From contig DASXFE010000018.1 in assembly GCA_036489765.1 (NCBI GenBank), forward strand, positions 25,355-89,354: a stretch of DNA of 64,000 bases, in the 5' to 3' direction. The notes under the pieces were generated by a model. That model was not told the DNA's origin and made no database searches. It saw nothing but the letters and a program-made list of their open reading frames with translations. This document shows, piece after piece, positions 27,430 through 36,776 of this stretch. Positions within the stretch are counted from its first letter, which is position 1, and the number at the start of each line of letters is the position of its first letter. The position numbers and the translations under genes were made by a program. The DNA comes from DATARH01 sp036489765. GTDB lineage: Bacteria > Pseudomonadota > Alphaproteobacteria > ATCC43930 > CGMCC-115725.

Positions 27430-28230
27430 GTGGGATTTCGCACGCTGTCGCTGGCCGGCGCCGCGCTCGCCGCTCTTGCCGCTTGTCCCGCCTCCGCCGC
27501 GGAAATCGCGCCGCACCGGGCGCTCTATACGATGGAACTGGCGACCGCGAAGCCCGATTCCGGCGTCGCCGCGGCCAGCGGCACGATGGCCTATCAATGG
27601 GGCGAGACCTGCGACGGCTGGACCATCGAACAGCGCTATAAGCTGACGATGGGCTACACCGAGTCGGACGACGTCGAGATCCTCTCGAATTTCGTGACCT
27701 GGGAATCGAAAGACGGGCTGCGCTACCGCTACAACCAGAAGGAAACGCATAACGGCAAGGCCGAGGACGAGATCCGCGGCGAGGCGACGCTCCAAGGCCC
27801 CGGCAAGGGCGGCGCCGCCGTGTTCGAGAAGCCGAAAGCGGAGACGATGAACCTTCCGGCCGGCGCGCTGTTCCCCAGTGCCCATACCATGATGCTGATC
27901 GATCGGGCGAAGGCGGGCACCAACTTCATCTCGAGGCAGGTCTTCGACGGCGCTACGGAGGAAGGCGCGGTCCTCGTTTCGGCGGTGATCGGCCCGCAGG
28001 TCGAGCCGGACGCCGAGGCGGGCAAGATGAGCCCCTTGCTGACGCGTCCCGGCTGGCGCATGCGCCTTGCCTTTTTCCCCGCCGACGCGAAGGTAGAAAA
28101 GCCCGACTATGAGCTGGGGATGCTGCTCCTCGACAACGGCGTGTCGAAGGACATGCTGATCGACTACGGCGACTACTCGATCAAGGCGACGCTGAAGACG
28201 ATCGAGGCGCTGCCGAAGCCAACCTGCTGA
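27430..28230 (+). CDS. eipB: EipB family (DUF1849) cell-envelope integrity protein
   Basis: A 266-residue periplasmic protein of the alphaproteobacterial DUF1849 family. The family is named after Brucella EipB, a beta-spiral protein needed for envelope integrity. A GTG start at 27430 has AAAGGA 7 bases upstream and gives a signal peptide ending PASAAE, then IAPHRALYTMEL and ASGTMAYQWGETCDGWT, the family hallmarks. Cysteines are present in GETCDGW and at the very C-terminus (PKPTC), which may form the disulfide seen in EipB. It follows aspS and converges on dinB. Confidence 0.85.
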   Translation: MGFRTLSLAGAALAALAACPASAAEIAPHRALYTMELATAKPDSGVAAASGTMAYQWGETCDGWTIEQRYKLTMGYTESDDVEILSNFVTWESKDGLRYRYNQKETHNGKAEDEIRGEATLQGPGKGGAAVFEKPKAETMNLPAGALFPSAHTMMLIDRAKAGTNFISRQVFDGATEEGAVLVSAVIGPQVEPDAEAGKMSPLLTRPGWRMRLAFFPADAKVEKPDYELGMLLLDNGVSKDMLIDYGDYSIKATLKTIEALPKPTC

Positions 28231-28236
28231 GGCGTG

Positions 28237-28256
28237 GTGCGTCTCGAAGGACGCAC
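28237..28256. terminator. Hairpin between convergent eipB and dinB
   Basis: GTGCGTC and GACGCAC form a perfect 7-base-pair stem with a six-base loop in the 43 bases between the convergent genes. There is no U-run on either side, so it is at best a weak or Rho-assisted terminator. Confidence 0.4.
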
Positions 28257-28273
28257 GGCGCATCTGCAGCAAC

Positions 28274-29542
28274 CTATTCCGCTTCCAACCCACGTCCCCG
28301 CAGCACCGCCGCCTCTCCATGCCGCGCACGGATCGAATCGATCGCGTCGGAGAGGCGGCGCTGGCCGCCGCTCTCGTGGTCGAACAGGGTCGGCAGGTCG
28401 GCAGCGCCCGCGTCGACAAGGGCGTCGGCACCCACGCCGATCAGGCGGAAGCGGGTCGGGCCGCCGGCTTCGATCGCCAATAGGCGCGTCGCGAGCTCGA
28501 AGATCGGCTCGGCGAGTTGGGTCGGGTCGGCGAGCTTCTTTGACCGGGTGCGGATTCGGAAGTCGCTGGTCTTGAGCTTCAGTGTCACGGTGCCGGCGGC
28601 GAGGGCGGATTGCTTGAGCCGGGCCGACAGCTTTTCGCAGAGCGGCCACAGGATGCGGCCCAATAGCTGGGCGTCGCTTTCGTCGCGGGCGAGTGTCGTT
28701 TCGGCGGAGATCGAGCGGGCGGCGGAGTCGGGTTCGACGGGGCGGTCGTCCTCGGCGCGGGCGAGGCGGGCGAGGCGCAGTCCGATCCTGCCATAGCGGG
28801 CGGCGAGATCGCGCTCCTCGATCTGGCGAAGCTGGCCGATCACGGCGATTCCGTCGGCCGCGAGGCGGCGCTGCATCGCCGCGCCGACGCCCCACAGCAT
28901 CCCGACCGGCTTGTCGGCGAGGAAAGTCGCCGCCTCGCCGCGCCCGATCACGGCGAAGCCGCGGGGCTTGTCGAGATCGGAGGCGATCTTGGCGAGGAAT
29001 TTGTTGTAGCTGAGCCCGATCGACGCGGTGACCCCGAGCGTCGCTTCGACCCGCCGCGCCAGCGCCGCCAAAAGCTGCGCCGGCGCGGCGCCGTGCAAGC
29101 GCTCGGTGCCGGAAAGGTCGAGGAACGCCTCGTCGATCGAGATCGGCTCGACGAGCGGCGTCAGCGCCCGCATCTCGGCCCGAACGGCGCGGCCGACATC
29201 GCGGTACTTCCCCATGTCGGGGCGGATCACGACGGCGTCGGGGCAGGCGGCGAGCGCCTTGAACATCGGCATCGCCGAGTGCACGCCGTACATCCGCGCG
29301 ACATAGCAGCAGGCGAGCACGACCCCGCGCTGCCCGCCGCCGACAATGACCGGCAGCTCGGCGAGCCCGGGCCGGTCGCGCTTTTCGACGGTGGCGTAGA
29401 ACGCGTCGCAATCGATATGGGCGATGGCGAGGTCGGCCAACTCGTCATGGGCCACGAGCCGCGGCGAGCCGCATTCGGCGCAACGCTCAGGCACGGCGAG
29501 CGGCGCGGAGAGGGCGCCGCAATCGCGGCAGAGGACGCTCAT
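28274..29542 (-). CDS. dinB: DNA polymerase IV with N-terminal zinc ribbon
   Basis: A Y-family translesion polymerase of 422 residues. The catalytic core starts at about residue 40 with IAHIDCDAFYATVEKRD, and the second carboxylate motif is PISIDEAFLDLSG; thumb and little-finger domains follow, with an internal DLPTLF near residue 375 that resembles a clamp-binding motif. The first 30 residues carry two CxxC pairs (LCRDCG and RCAECG), a zinc-ribbon extension known in alphaproteobacterial DinB proteins. The ATG overlaps the stop of the ROK kinase gene (ATGA), so the two are translationally coupled. Confidence 0.92.
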   Translation of the reverse strand: MSVLCRDCGALSAPLAVPERCAECGSPRLVAHDELADLAIAHIDCDAFYATVEKRDRPGLAELPVIVGGGQRGVVLACCYVARMYGVHSAMPMFKALAACPDAVVIRPDMGKYRDVGRAVRAEMRALTPLVEPISIDEAFLDLSGTERLHGAAPAQLLAALARRVEATLGVTASIGLSYNKFLAKIASDLDKPRGFAVIGRGEAATFLADKPVGMLWGVGAAMQRRLAADGIAVIGQLRQIEERDLAARYGRIGLRLARLARAEDDRPVEPDSAARSISAETTLARDESDAQLLGRILWPLCEKLSARLKQSALAAGTVTLKLKTSDFRIRTRSKKLADPTQLAEPIFELATRLLAIEAGGPTRFRLIGVGADALVDAGAADLPTLFDHESGGQRRLSDAIDSIRARHGEAAVLRGRGLEAE

Positions 29543-30447
29543 CCTGCTGGCTCCGGCGGCCACAGCCACGCCGCCCCGCGCACTCCACTCGAGTCGCCGT
29601 GCCTCGGCGGCAACAGGCGGGTTGCGATCCTGTCGGAGAAGACGAACCGCCCCCACAATTCCGGCACCCGCTCGTACAGCATCGCGATGCGGGAGAGGCC
29701 GCCGCCGAGCACGATCGCCTCCGGATCGAGCAGGTTGATGACGGTCGCGAGGGCGCGGGCGAGGCGCTCGGCATAGCGGTCGAGGGTCGCGCCTGCTGCG
29801 GCGTCGCCCTGTTCGGCCGCGGCCACGATCTCGGGCCCGGTCAGCGAACCGCCGTGGTCGCGGGCGAGGGCAGGGCCTGACAGGAAGGACTCGATGCACC
29901 CGGAGCGGCCGCAATAGCACGACGGGCCGGGCCATTCTGCCCCGCGCGCCCAAGGCAGCGGGTTGTGGCCCCATTCGCCGGCCACTGCATTGACCCCGGT
30001 GACGATGCGGCCGTCGATGACGATCCCGCCGCCGACGCCGGTACCGATGATCACCCCGAAGACGCTCGCCGCGCCCGCCGCGGCGCCGTCGACGGCCTCG
30101 GACAAGGCAAAGCAATTGGCGTCGTTGGCGAAGCGCACCTCGCGGCCGAGCGCCCCGGTGATGTCCCGCCGCAAAGGCCTCCCGATCAGCCAGGTCGAGT
30201 TGGCGTTTTTCACAAGCCCGGTATGCGACGAGATCGTGCCGGGAATGCCGACGCCGACCGTCGCGCGAACGCCGTGCTTGGCCTCGATCGCGGCAACGAG
30301 CCCAGCCACCGCGGCGACTTCGGCGTCGTAATCCCCGATCGGCGTCGGAATACGCCGCCGGTCGCGCATCGCCCCGGCGGGATCCAGCAACGCGGCCTCG
30401 ATTTTCGTGCCGCCGAGATCGATGCCGATGCGAAACCCGCCCGCCAT
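29539..30447 (-). CDS. ROK family sugar kinase
   Basis: A 302-residue kinase of the ROK family. The ATG at 30447 has GGAGG 7 bases upstream and gives MAGGFRIGIDLGGTKIEAA, the ATP phosphate-1 motif. IIGTGVGGGIVID and AGEWGHNPLPW (catalytic Asp/His region) and the zinc motif CYCGRSGCIES follow. Close relatives phosphorylate fructose, N-acetylglucosamine or N-acetylmannosamine; the sugar cannot be told here. ATGs at 30471 and 30510 are less likely starts. It is divergent from divK and coupled to dinB. Confidence 0.85.
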   Translation of the reverse strand: MAGGFRIGIDLGGTKIEAALLDPAGAMRDRRRIPTPIGDYDAEVAAVAGLVAAIEAKHGVRATVGVGIPGTISSHTGLVKNANSTWLIGRPLRRDITGALGREVRFANDANCFALSEAVDGAAAGAASVFGVIIGTGVGGGIVIDGRIVTGVNAVAGEWGHNPLPWARGAEWPGPSCYCGRSGCIESFLSGPALARDHGGSLTGPEIVAAAEQGDAAAGATLDRYAERLARALATVINLLDPEAIVLGGGLSRIAMLYERVPELWGRFVFSDRIATRLLPPRHGDSSGVRGAAWLWPPEPAG

Positions 30448-30539
30448 GCCCGCGCCTCCGGTCGCGACCATCCCACCCCAATAGATGCGCCGCGCCGAGC
30501 CCGGTTGCAAACCCGGGGTATCCGCAGGCTGTGTTCGTG

Positions 30540-30555
30540 CTTACCAATTGTTAAG
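30540..30555. promoter_or_regulatory. 16-base palindrome upstream of divK, candidate operator
   Basis: CTTACCAATTGTTAAG is a palindrome with 7 of 8 positions paired, in an AT-rich island within GC-rich DNA, about 90 bases before the divK start and between divergent ROK kinase and divK. It has half-sites like those of CtrA (TTAA) but not the 7-base spacing. Position and symmetry suggest a protein-binding site; the protein is unknown. Confidence 0.35.
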
Positions 30556-30644
30556 TGAATACGCCGTACAAGACGCTGCACCAGACGGCCGGCTGCCCCC
30601 GCAAGACCGGTCCCGGCTGCACCAACTTTTCGAGGCCGATCGGA

Positions 30645-31082
30645 ATGACGCTTCACGCGATAGACGGGTTGAAACACGCCGATCAAGCGAAGGCCAAGAA
30701 GGTGCTGATTGTCGAGGACAATGACCTCAACATGAAGCTTTTCAACGATCTCCTGGAGGCGCACGGCTATGCCACGCTGCGCACCAAGGATGGGATCGAG
30801 GCCTTGCAGATCGCGCGGCAGCATCGCCCCGATCTCATTCTGATGGATATCCAGCTCCCGGAGATTTCGGGTCTCGAGGTCACCAAGTGGCTCAAGGAAG
30901 ACGAGGATCTGAAGGCGATCCCGGTCATCGCCGTCACGGCGTTCGCGATGAAGGGCGACGAGGAAAAGATTCGTGAAGGCGGCTGCGAGGCGTATATCGC
31001 CAAGCCGATTTCCGTCCTGGGATTTCTGCGGACCGTCGAGCAGTTTCTGTCTCCTGCTACGACTTCCGCAACCTCCGTCTAA
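30645..31082 (+). CDS. divK: Single-domain response regulator DivK
   Basis: DivK is the phosphorylatable receiver that works with PleC/DivJ and DivL to set cell polarity and CtrA activity in alphaproteobacteria. The product (145 residues from the ATG at 30645) is a lone REC domain: acidic pocket in VLIVEDNDLNMKLF, phospho-acceptor Asp68 in LILMDIQLPEISGLEVTKWL, AVTAFAMKGDEEKI and the lysine in YIAKPIS. The match to DivK is close across the whole domain. A GTG at 30555 would add 30 residues without similarity. pleD follows after 21 bases, the classic pairing. Confidence 0.92.
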   Translation: MTLHAIDGLKHADQAKAKKVLIVEDNDLNMKLFNDLLEAHGYATLRTKDGIEALQIARQHRPDLILMDIQLPEISGLEVTKWLKEDEDLKAIPVIAVTAFAMKGDEEKIREGGCEAYIAKPISVLGFLRTVEQFLSPATTSATSV

Positions 31083-31103
31083 CTGCTATCCGGTTCCGTA
31101 GCC

Positions 31104-32528
<1,425 letters not shown>

Positions 32529-32542
32529 GAATTTCCCGGGCC

Positions 32543-32591
32543 TCGGGCGTCTCACCCGAATCTGCAAAAAAGAGAGCGGGCGACACGCCGG
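32543..32591. repeat. Intergenic palindromic repeat, type B, copy 2 (decayed)
   Basis: TCGGGCGTCTCACCCG and, after an A-rich centre, GCGGGCGACACGCCG are a diverged inverted pair with the same GGGCGTCTC core as the elements at 10608-10672 and 43637-43695. It lies just after the pleD stop. Several mismatches suggest an older copy. Confidence 0.5.
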
Positions 32592-32620
32592 CCGTCCGAC
32601 AATACGCTAATGCCGAACAA

Positions 32621-32651
32621 GCAAATCCCCGGGACCAGCCCGGGGATTTGC
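32621..32651. terminator. Bidirectional terminator hairpin between pleD and rpmG
   Basis: A perfect 13-base-pair stem, GCAAATCCCCGGG against CCCGGGGATTTGC, with a five-base loop (ACCAG). It lies between the convergent pleD and rpmG genes. The AT-rich base of the stem and flanking A-rich and T-rich bases could serve both directions. Confidence 0.7.
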
Positions 32652-32675
32652 AATTCCGTGGGTGCCGTCGCGCCG

Positions 32676-32843
32676 CTACTTGATCTTCGCTTCCTTGAAG
32701 ACGACATGCTTGCGCGCGACCGGGTCGTATTTCTTCAGCTCAAGCTTGTTGGTCTTCGTGCGCGGGTTCTTCTTGGTCACATAGAAGAAGCCGGTGTCGG
32801 CGCTGCTGACCAGCTTGATCATCACGGTATTGGTTTTGGCCAT
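32676..32843 (-). CDS. rpmG: 50S ribosomal protein L33
   Basis: A 55-residue basic ribosomal protein, MAKTNTVMIKLVSSADTGF then FYVTKKNPRTKTNKLELKKYDP, the alphaproteobacterial L33 without zinc-binding cysteines. It has its own strong promoter at 32882-32909 and GGAG upstream of the ATG. A hairpin terminator closes it. rpmG downstream of the divK-pleD pair is a conserved alphaproteobacterial arrangement. Confidence 0.95.
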   Translation of the reverse strand: MAKTNTVMIKLVSSADTGFFYVTKKNPRTKTNKLELKKYDPVARKHVVFKEAKIK

Positions 32844-32867
32844 AAGAAACTCCGGCGCGGCTCGATG

Positions 32868-34496
32868 CTAGCGTGGCTCGGAATTTAGCGCGCGGTCCGA
32901 TCCTGTCAAGGCGAGCCCGCTCGGCGCGTCAGGCGATTTCCGAACGAGATCGGTCGCCCCGGGGAGCGCCCGCAGCGCCGAGGCGTAAAGCGCCGGATCG
33001 CCCAGCATCCGCTCCGCCACCGCGACATCGACCGGCGGGCTCTCGTGATCGAGCGGGCAGGCACGACGGAGCGCCCGCCATCCGCCTTCGTCGAGGCGCG
33101 CCCGCGGCGGCGACGGCGGGGGCTCTTTCGCGCGCTGCAGCGCGGTGTCGAGCGCGCTGGCATCGTCGCGAAGGTCGCCGGTACAAATCGTCGGTACGAC
33201 CCCGTGATCCTGCAAGAGATAGCCGGAGGGCGTGACGAGCCGGGCCCAGGTCAGCGTCAGTTCGCCGTCGTTCGGCAGGCGCATCACCGTCTGGACGGTG
33301 CCCTTGCCATAAGAGGAGCTGCCGACGATGACCGCTCGGCCGACGTCCTGCAACGCCGCGGCAAGAATCTCCGAGGCGGAGGCCGAGCCGCCGTTGACCA
33401 GCACGACGACCGGCACCCGCGGCGCGATCGCGTGGCCGGATGCGGCAAAATACTGGTGGCTCGCCGGATGGCGGCCGACCGTCGCGATGATGGGGCCGTT
33501 CTGAACAAACAGCTCCGCCAGGCTCACTGCCTGCTCGAGAAGGCCGCCCGGGTTGCCGCGCACGTCGAGGATGACGCCCGTTATGTGATCGCCGCCCGCC
33601 CGGAGCGCGCTCGCGATCTGCTCGGTCGTGCTCTGGTTGAAGATGGCGATGCGAAAGATCGCGATGCCGCCGTCGTGCGCGATGGTCACGCTGGGGCGGA
33701 TCACCCGCTCGCGCTGGAAACGGAACTCGTGGGTCTGCTCGCTCGGGCCGCGGAGGACGGCGACCGTGATCGGGCTGCCGATCGGGCCGCGCAGATGCTG
33801 GACGACCCAGGCGCGCGAGTGCCTGGCCGTCGCGGCGCCGTCGATCGCCGAGACGCGGTCGCCGGCACGGATGCCGGCGCCTTCCGCCGGTCCGCGCGGG
33901 TCCACCTGGGTGATGCGGAACTCGTCGTTGCTGCTGTCGAGCGTGATGCCGATGCCGCCGAACCCGTTGCGCTCGTCGCGTTGCTCGCCCGCCAGCTCCG
34001 GCGGCGAGTACCGCGAGAAGCGGTCGAGGGCGGAGGTGATCCCGTTGAAGACGGCGTGGTCGACCGTCTCGGCCGGCGCCACCGCGATCTGGGGTGACAC
34101 GCTGCGGGCGAGCACCAGAATCCGGTCGAGATACGCCGTCATCTCAGCCGGGTCGTTTGTGTCGGGGATCGCGAAGGATCCGACCGTCTTGCCCTGATAG
34201 GCGATCACGAGCGACGCCTGGCTCCCGACGCCCGGGCCCGGTGCGGCGGCAAAAGCGGGGTCGATCGCGTTGAGGCGCGCGACTGCGGCGGTGATCAGGG
34301 TCTGGCCGGAGACGGGGCGGATATAGAGGGTGTTGATCTGGCGGAACGTATAGCCGAACAGCTTGTCGTCGGGGGTCTGGCTCGCGGTGGTGCCTTGGGG
34401 CGCCCCGCCGCCGCACGCCCCCAGCGCCAGAAGCCCGCCGAGCACCGTGGCCCGCGCCACCTGCATCGCTGATCTCGTGATCGGGTGGATCCGCAT
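32868..34496 (-). CDS. S41 family C-terminal processing protease, lipoprotein
   Basis: A 542-residue exported serine protease of the CtpA/S41 family with a PDZ domain. The signal sequence ends in a lipobox (LLALGAC, Cys28), so it is probably anchored to a membrane; an ATG ten codons on is an alternative start. A PDZ domain with FGGIGITLDSS and RGPAEGAGIRAGDRV (about residues 185-275) is followed by the protease core with DVRGNPGGLLEQAV, the nucleophile in NGGSASASEILA and the general-base lysine in SSYGKGTVQ. It lies 119 bases downstream of rnr. The substrate is unknown. Confidence 0.88.
   Translation of the reverse strand: MRIHPITRSAMQVARATVLGGLLALGACGGGAPQGTTASQTPDDKLFGYTFRQINTLYIRPVSGQTLITAAVARLNAIDPAFAAAPGPGVGSQASLVIAYQGKTVGSFAIPDTNDPAEMTAYLDRILVLARSVSPQIAVAPAETVDHAVFNGITSALDRFSRYSPPELAGEQRDERNGFGGIGITLDSSNDEFRITQVDPRGPAEGAGIRAGDRVSAIDGAATARHSRAWVVQHLRGPIGSPITVAVLRGPSEQTHEFRFQRERVIRPSVTIAHDGGIAIFRIAIFNQSTTEQIASALRAGGDHITGVILDVRGNPGGLLEQAVSLAELFVQNGPIIATVGRHPASHQYFAASGHAIAPRVPVVVLVNGGSASASEILAAALQDVGRAVIVGSSSYGKGTVQTVMRLPNDGELTLTWARLVTPSGYLLQDHGVVPTICTGDLRDDASALDTALQRAKEPPPSPPRARLDEGGWRALRRACPLDHESPPVDVAVAERMLGDPALYASALRALPGATDLVRKSPDAPSGLALTGSDRALNSEPR
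32882..32909 (-). promoter_or_regulatory. Sigma-70-like promoter for rpmG
   Basis: TTGACA (bases 32904-32909 on the minus strand), a 16-base spacer and TAAATT (32882-32887), placed about 39 bases before the rpmG ATG and inside the 3' end of the protease gene. The near-consensus boxes make independent expression of L33 likely. Confidence 0.65.
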
Positions 34497-34615
34497 CCCC
34501 GGGTTTCCCCCTGTCCCCCGGGCACTCTTCTGCCTTACCCGCGAGGCGCGGTCGCCTTGACGCCGGCCGTTTCCACAGAGTAGAGCGCACCGCCCCGATC
34601 AACAAGCCGCCGCGA

Positions 34616-36463
34616 TTACCGTCGCCCTCTCGTGTTGCGCGGAGATGGTTTGCGCGGAGTGGGCGGCGGCTCGGCGTCATCGAGCCTGAAACTGAGCCGG
34701 CCGCTGATCGGGTCGGCCTCTTCGAGGCAGGCCTTCACCTCATCACCGAGCGCGAAGACGCGCCGCGTACGCTGTCCGACGAGGCGGTGGCGGCGGGCGT
34801 CATGGCGGTAGAAATCCGCCGGCAGGGTCGAGATCGGGATGAGCCCGTCGGCGCCGGTCTCGGCGACTGTGACGAAGAGCCCGAAGCGGCCGACCCCGGT
34901 CACCCGCCCGCTCAAGACGCTCCCGACTGCGCCGGCGAGCAGCACCGTGCGATAGCGATCGAACGCCGCCCGTTCGGCCGAAGCCGCGCGCCGCTCGGTG
35001 AATGAGATGTGCTCGGCGATCGGCTCCAGTTCCTCCGGCTGCCGCGGCAGTTCGCCGAGGAGGGCGCGGTGCACCAGAAGGTCGGCATAGCGGCGGATCG
35101 GCGAGGTGAAATGGGCGTAGCGGGCGAGGGCCAGACCGAAATGGCCAATGTTGCGCGGGCTGTAGACGGCCTGAGCCTGCGCCCGCAAGACGAGGTCGTT
35201 GATCAGCGGCGCCTCTTGTGTCCCCGCCGCGCGGGTCAGGACGCGGTTGAACAGCTCGGGCCGCACCCGCTCGCCTTTTGCCAGGGCAAGGCCGGGCTGG
35301 TGGAGCTCGATCAGGAAGTCGCGCAGAGCCTCGACCTTTTCCGGATCGGGGAGGTCATGGACACGGTAGACGCAGGCGCGGTGCCGCGCCTCCAACTCCT
35401 CGGCCGCGGCGACGTTGGCAAGGATCATGAACTCCTCGATCAGCCGGTGGCTGTCGAGCCGGGGTTGCTCGACGATCGCGACCGGCTTCCGCGCGGGGTC
35501 GAGCAGCACCTTGTGCTCGGGCAAATCGAGCGCCAGTGCGCCGCGCGCGATCCGCGCCCGATCGAGGACGGCGAAGGCGCCGTAGAGCGCGGCGAGCCGC
35601 TCGCGCGGGACCGGCGCCACCCCCGCGTCATCCTGCGCCGCTTGAACGCCCTCATAGGTCAGCCGCGCCGCCGAGCGCATCAGCGCCCGCTCGAAACGGT
35701 GCCGCCGCTTGCGTCCGTCGGCGCCGAGCCAGATCTGCGCGACGAGACAGGCGCGATCTTCTCCCGGTACCAGCGAGCAGAGCCCGTTCGACAGCGCTTC
35801 GGGTAGCATCGGCACGACCCGGTCAGGGAAGTAGACCGAGTTGCCGCGCCGTGCCGCCTCGCGGTCGAGCGCGCCGTCGGCCCGGACGTACCAGGCGACG
35901 TCGGCGATCGCGACGACGATGTGCCAGCCGCCGGGATTGGCCGGGTCCAGGTCGGGCTCGGCCCAGACCGCGTCGTCGAAATCCCGCGCGTCCGGCCCGT
36001 CGATCGTGACGAGGCCCAGCGCCCGCAGATCGACCCGCCCCGCCGATTCCGGCGATCCCGCCTCCGCGGCTTCCTTCAGCGCCGCCGCGGGAAACTCCTC
36101 CGGGATGTCGAATTGCGCGATCGCCAGGAGGCTGAACGCGCCCGGCGCCTCGGCCGAGCCGAGCTTCTCGGTGATCCGCGCCTGCGGCGGTCCGTAGCGC
36201 CGGGTGACAATCTCCTCGGCCACGACCAACTCGCCGTCCTCGACTCCCTCCGCCTCGCGCGCGGAGACCGCGAAATCGCGCCGGTCGCGCCGGTCGGCCG
36301 AATCGATCCTCCCGCCGTCGGACCCGCGCCGGAACACGCCGATGATCCGGGTGATCCTCGACTCGGGTGAGCGGGCAAGCGACGAGCTCACCCTCCCGCG
36401 AGGGCGTCGCGACGGCAGGACGTGGCGGTGCTGTCTATCCCCGCGCCGGGTTCGGTTCGGCAA
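34616..36463 (-). CDS. rnr: Ribonuclease R lacking its usual N-terminal region
   Basis: RNase R is a processive 3'-5' exonuclease that degrades structured RNA. The frame encodes the full RNB catalytic domain (from about residue 140, with DGPDARDFDDAVWAE carrying the metal-binding aspartates, and FTSPIRRYADLLVH) and an S1 domain (SGRVTGVGRFGLFVTV). Recognisable RNase R sequence begins only at about residue 55 (SRITRIIGVFRRG). The helical N-terminus and most of the cold-shock region, roughly 100-150 residues in relatives, are missing. In their place upstream is higA, whose 3' end overlaps the putative start by 29 bases. No convincing ribosome site was found. It may be a shortened active nuclease or a 5'-truncated pseudogene. 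Confidence 0.75.
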   Translation of the reverse strand: MPNRTRRGDRQHRHVLPSRRPRGRVSSSLARSPESRITRIIGVFRRGSDGGRIDSADRRDRRDFAVSAREAEGVEDGELVVAEEIVTRRYGPPQARITEKLGSAEAPGAFSLLAIAQFDIPEEFPAAALKEAAEAGSPESAGRVDLRALGLVTIDGPDARDFDDAVWAEPDLDPANPGGWHIVVAIADVAWYVRADGALDREAARRGNSVYFPDRVVPMLPEALSNGLCSLVPGEDRACLVAQIWLGADGRKRRHRFERALMRSAARLTYEGVQAAQDDAGVAPVPRERLAALYGAFAVLDRARIARGALALDLPEHKVLLDPARKPVAIVEQPRLDSHRLIEEFMILANVAAAEELEARHRACVYRVHDLPDPEKVEALRDFLIELHQPGLALAKGERVRPELFNRVLTRAAGTQEAPLINDLVLRAQAQAVYSPRNIGHFGLALARYAHFTSPIRRYADLLVHRALLGELPRQPEELEPIAEHISFTERRAASAERAAFDRYRTVLLAGAVGSVLSGRVTGVGRFGLFVTVAETGADGLIPISTLPADFYRHDARRHRLVGQRTRRVFALGDEVKACLEEADPISGRLSFRLDDAEPPPTPRKPSPRNTRGRR

Positions 36464-36740
36464 AGCGCGTCACGTTGAGATAAGGGCTGGGTTGCTCCAC
36501 CTGCCGCAGCTCATAGGCGAGCTGCATCCCGAGCCAGGTTTCCGCGGTGCTGCCAAACGCCTTTTCGAGGCGCAGGGCCATCTCAAGGGAAATGCCGCTG
36601 TGGCCATTCAGCGGTTCCGACAGGGCCTTGCGCGTGATCCCCAATCCTTCCGCCGCCTGTGTGACGGAGAGGCCGAGAGGCTCGAGACACTCATCCCGGA
36701 GAATCTCGCGGGGATGCGGCGGGTTGTGCATCCTCGGCAT
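36435..36740 (-). CDS. higA: HigA family antitoxin (orphan)
   Basis: A 101-residue helix-turn-helix antitoxin. It has HNPPHPREILRDECLEPLG, the beginning typical of chromosomal HigA, and the HTH at LSVTQAAEGLGITRKALSE, then GISLEMALRLEKAFGSTAETW. Such proteins normally neutralise and repress HigB, an mRNA-cleaving toxin encoded just upstream. Here only 36 bases separate it from the topA stop, so no higB is present. GAGGGA lies before the ATG. It sits exactly where the 5' part of rnr should be, which suggests arrival by recombination. Confidence 0.85.
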   Translation of the reverse strand: MPRMHNPPHPREILRDECLEPLGLSVTQAAEGLGITRKALSEPLNGHSGISLEMALRLEKAFGSTAETWLGMQLAYELRQVEQPSPYLNVTRFAEPNPARG

Positions 36741-36776
36741 CGCTCAAAATCCCTCGCGGGGCATCGTGACGCCCAT

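Noticed and set aside
30541..30554. CtrA-binding site upstream of divK
   Set aside because: Half-sites do not fit TTAA-N7-TTAA on either strand; kept only as an unnamed palindrome.
32610..32655. Repeat or CRISPR-like unit in the pleD-rpmG gap
   Set aside because: A single perfect hairpin between convergent genes is better explained as a bidirectional terminator.
36741..36776. Possible higB remnant: the short frame MGVTMPREGF between topA and higA
   Set aside because: Ten codons without resemblance to HigB; too short to support a toxin remnant.
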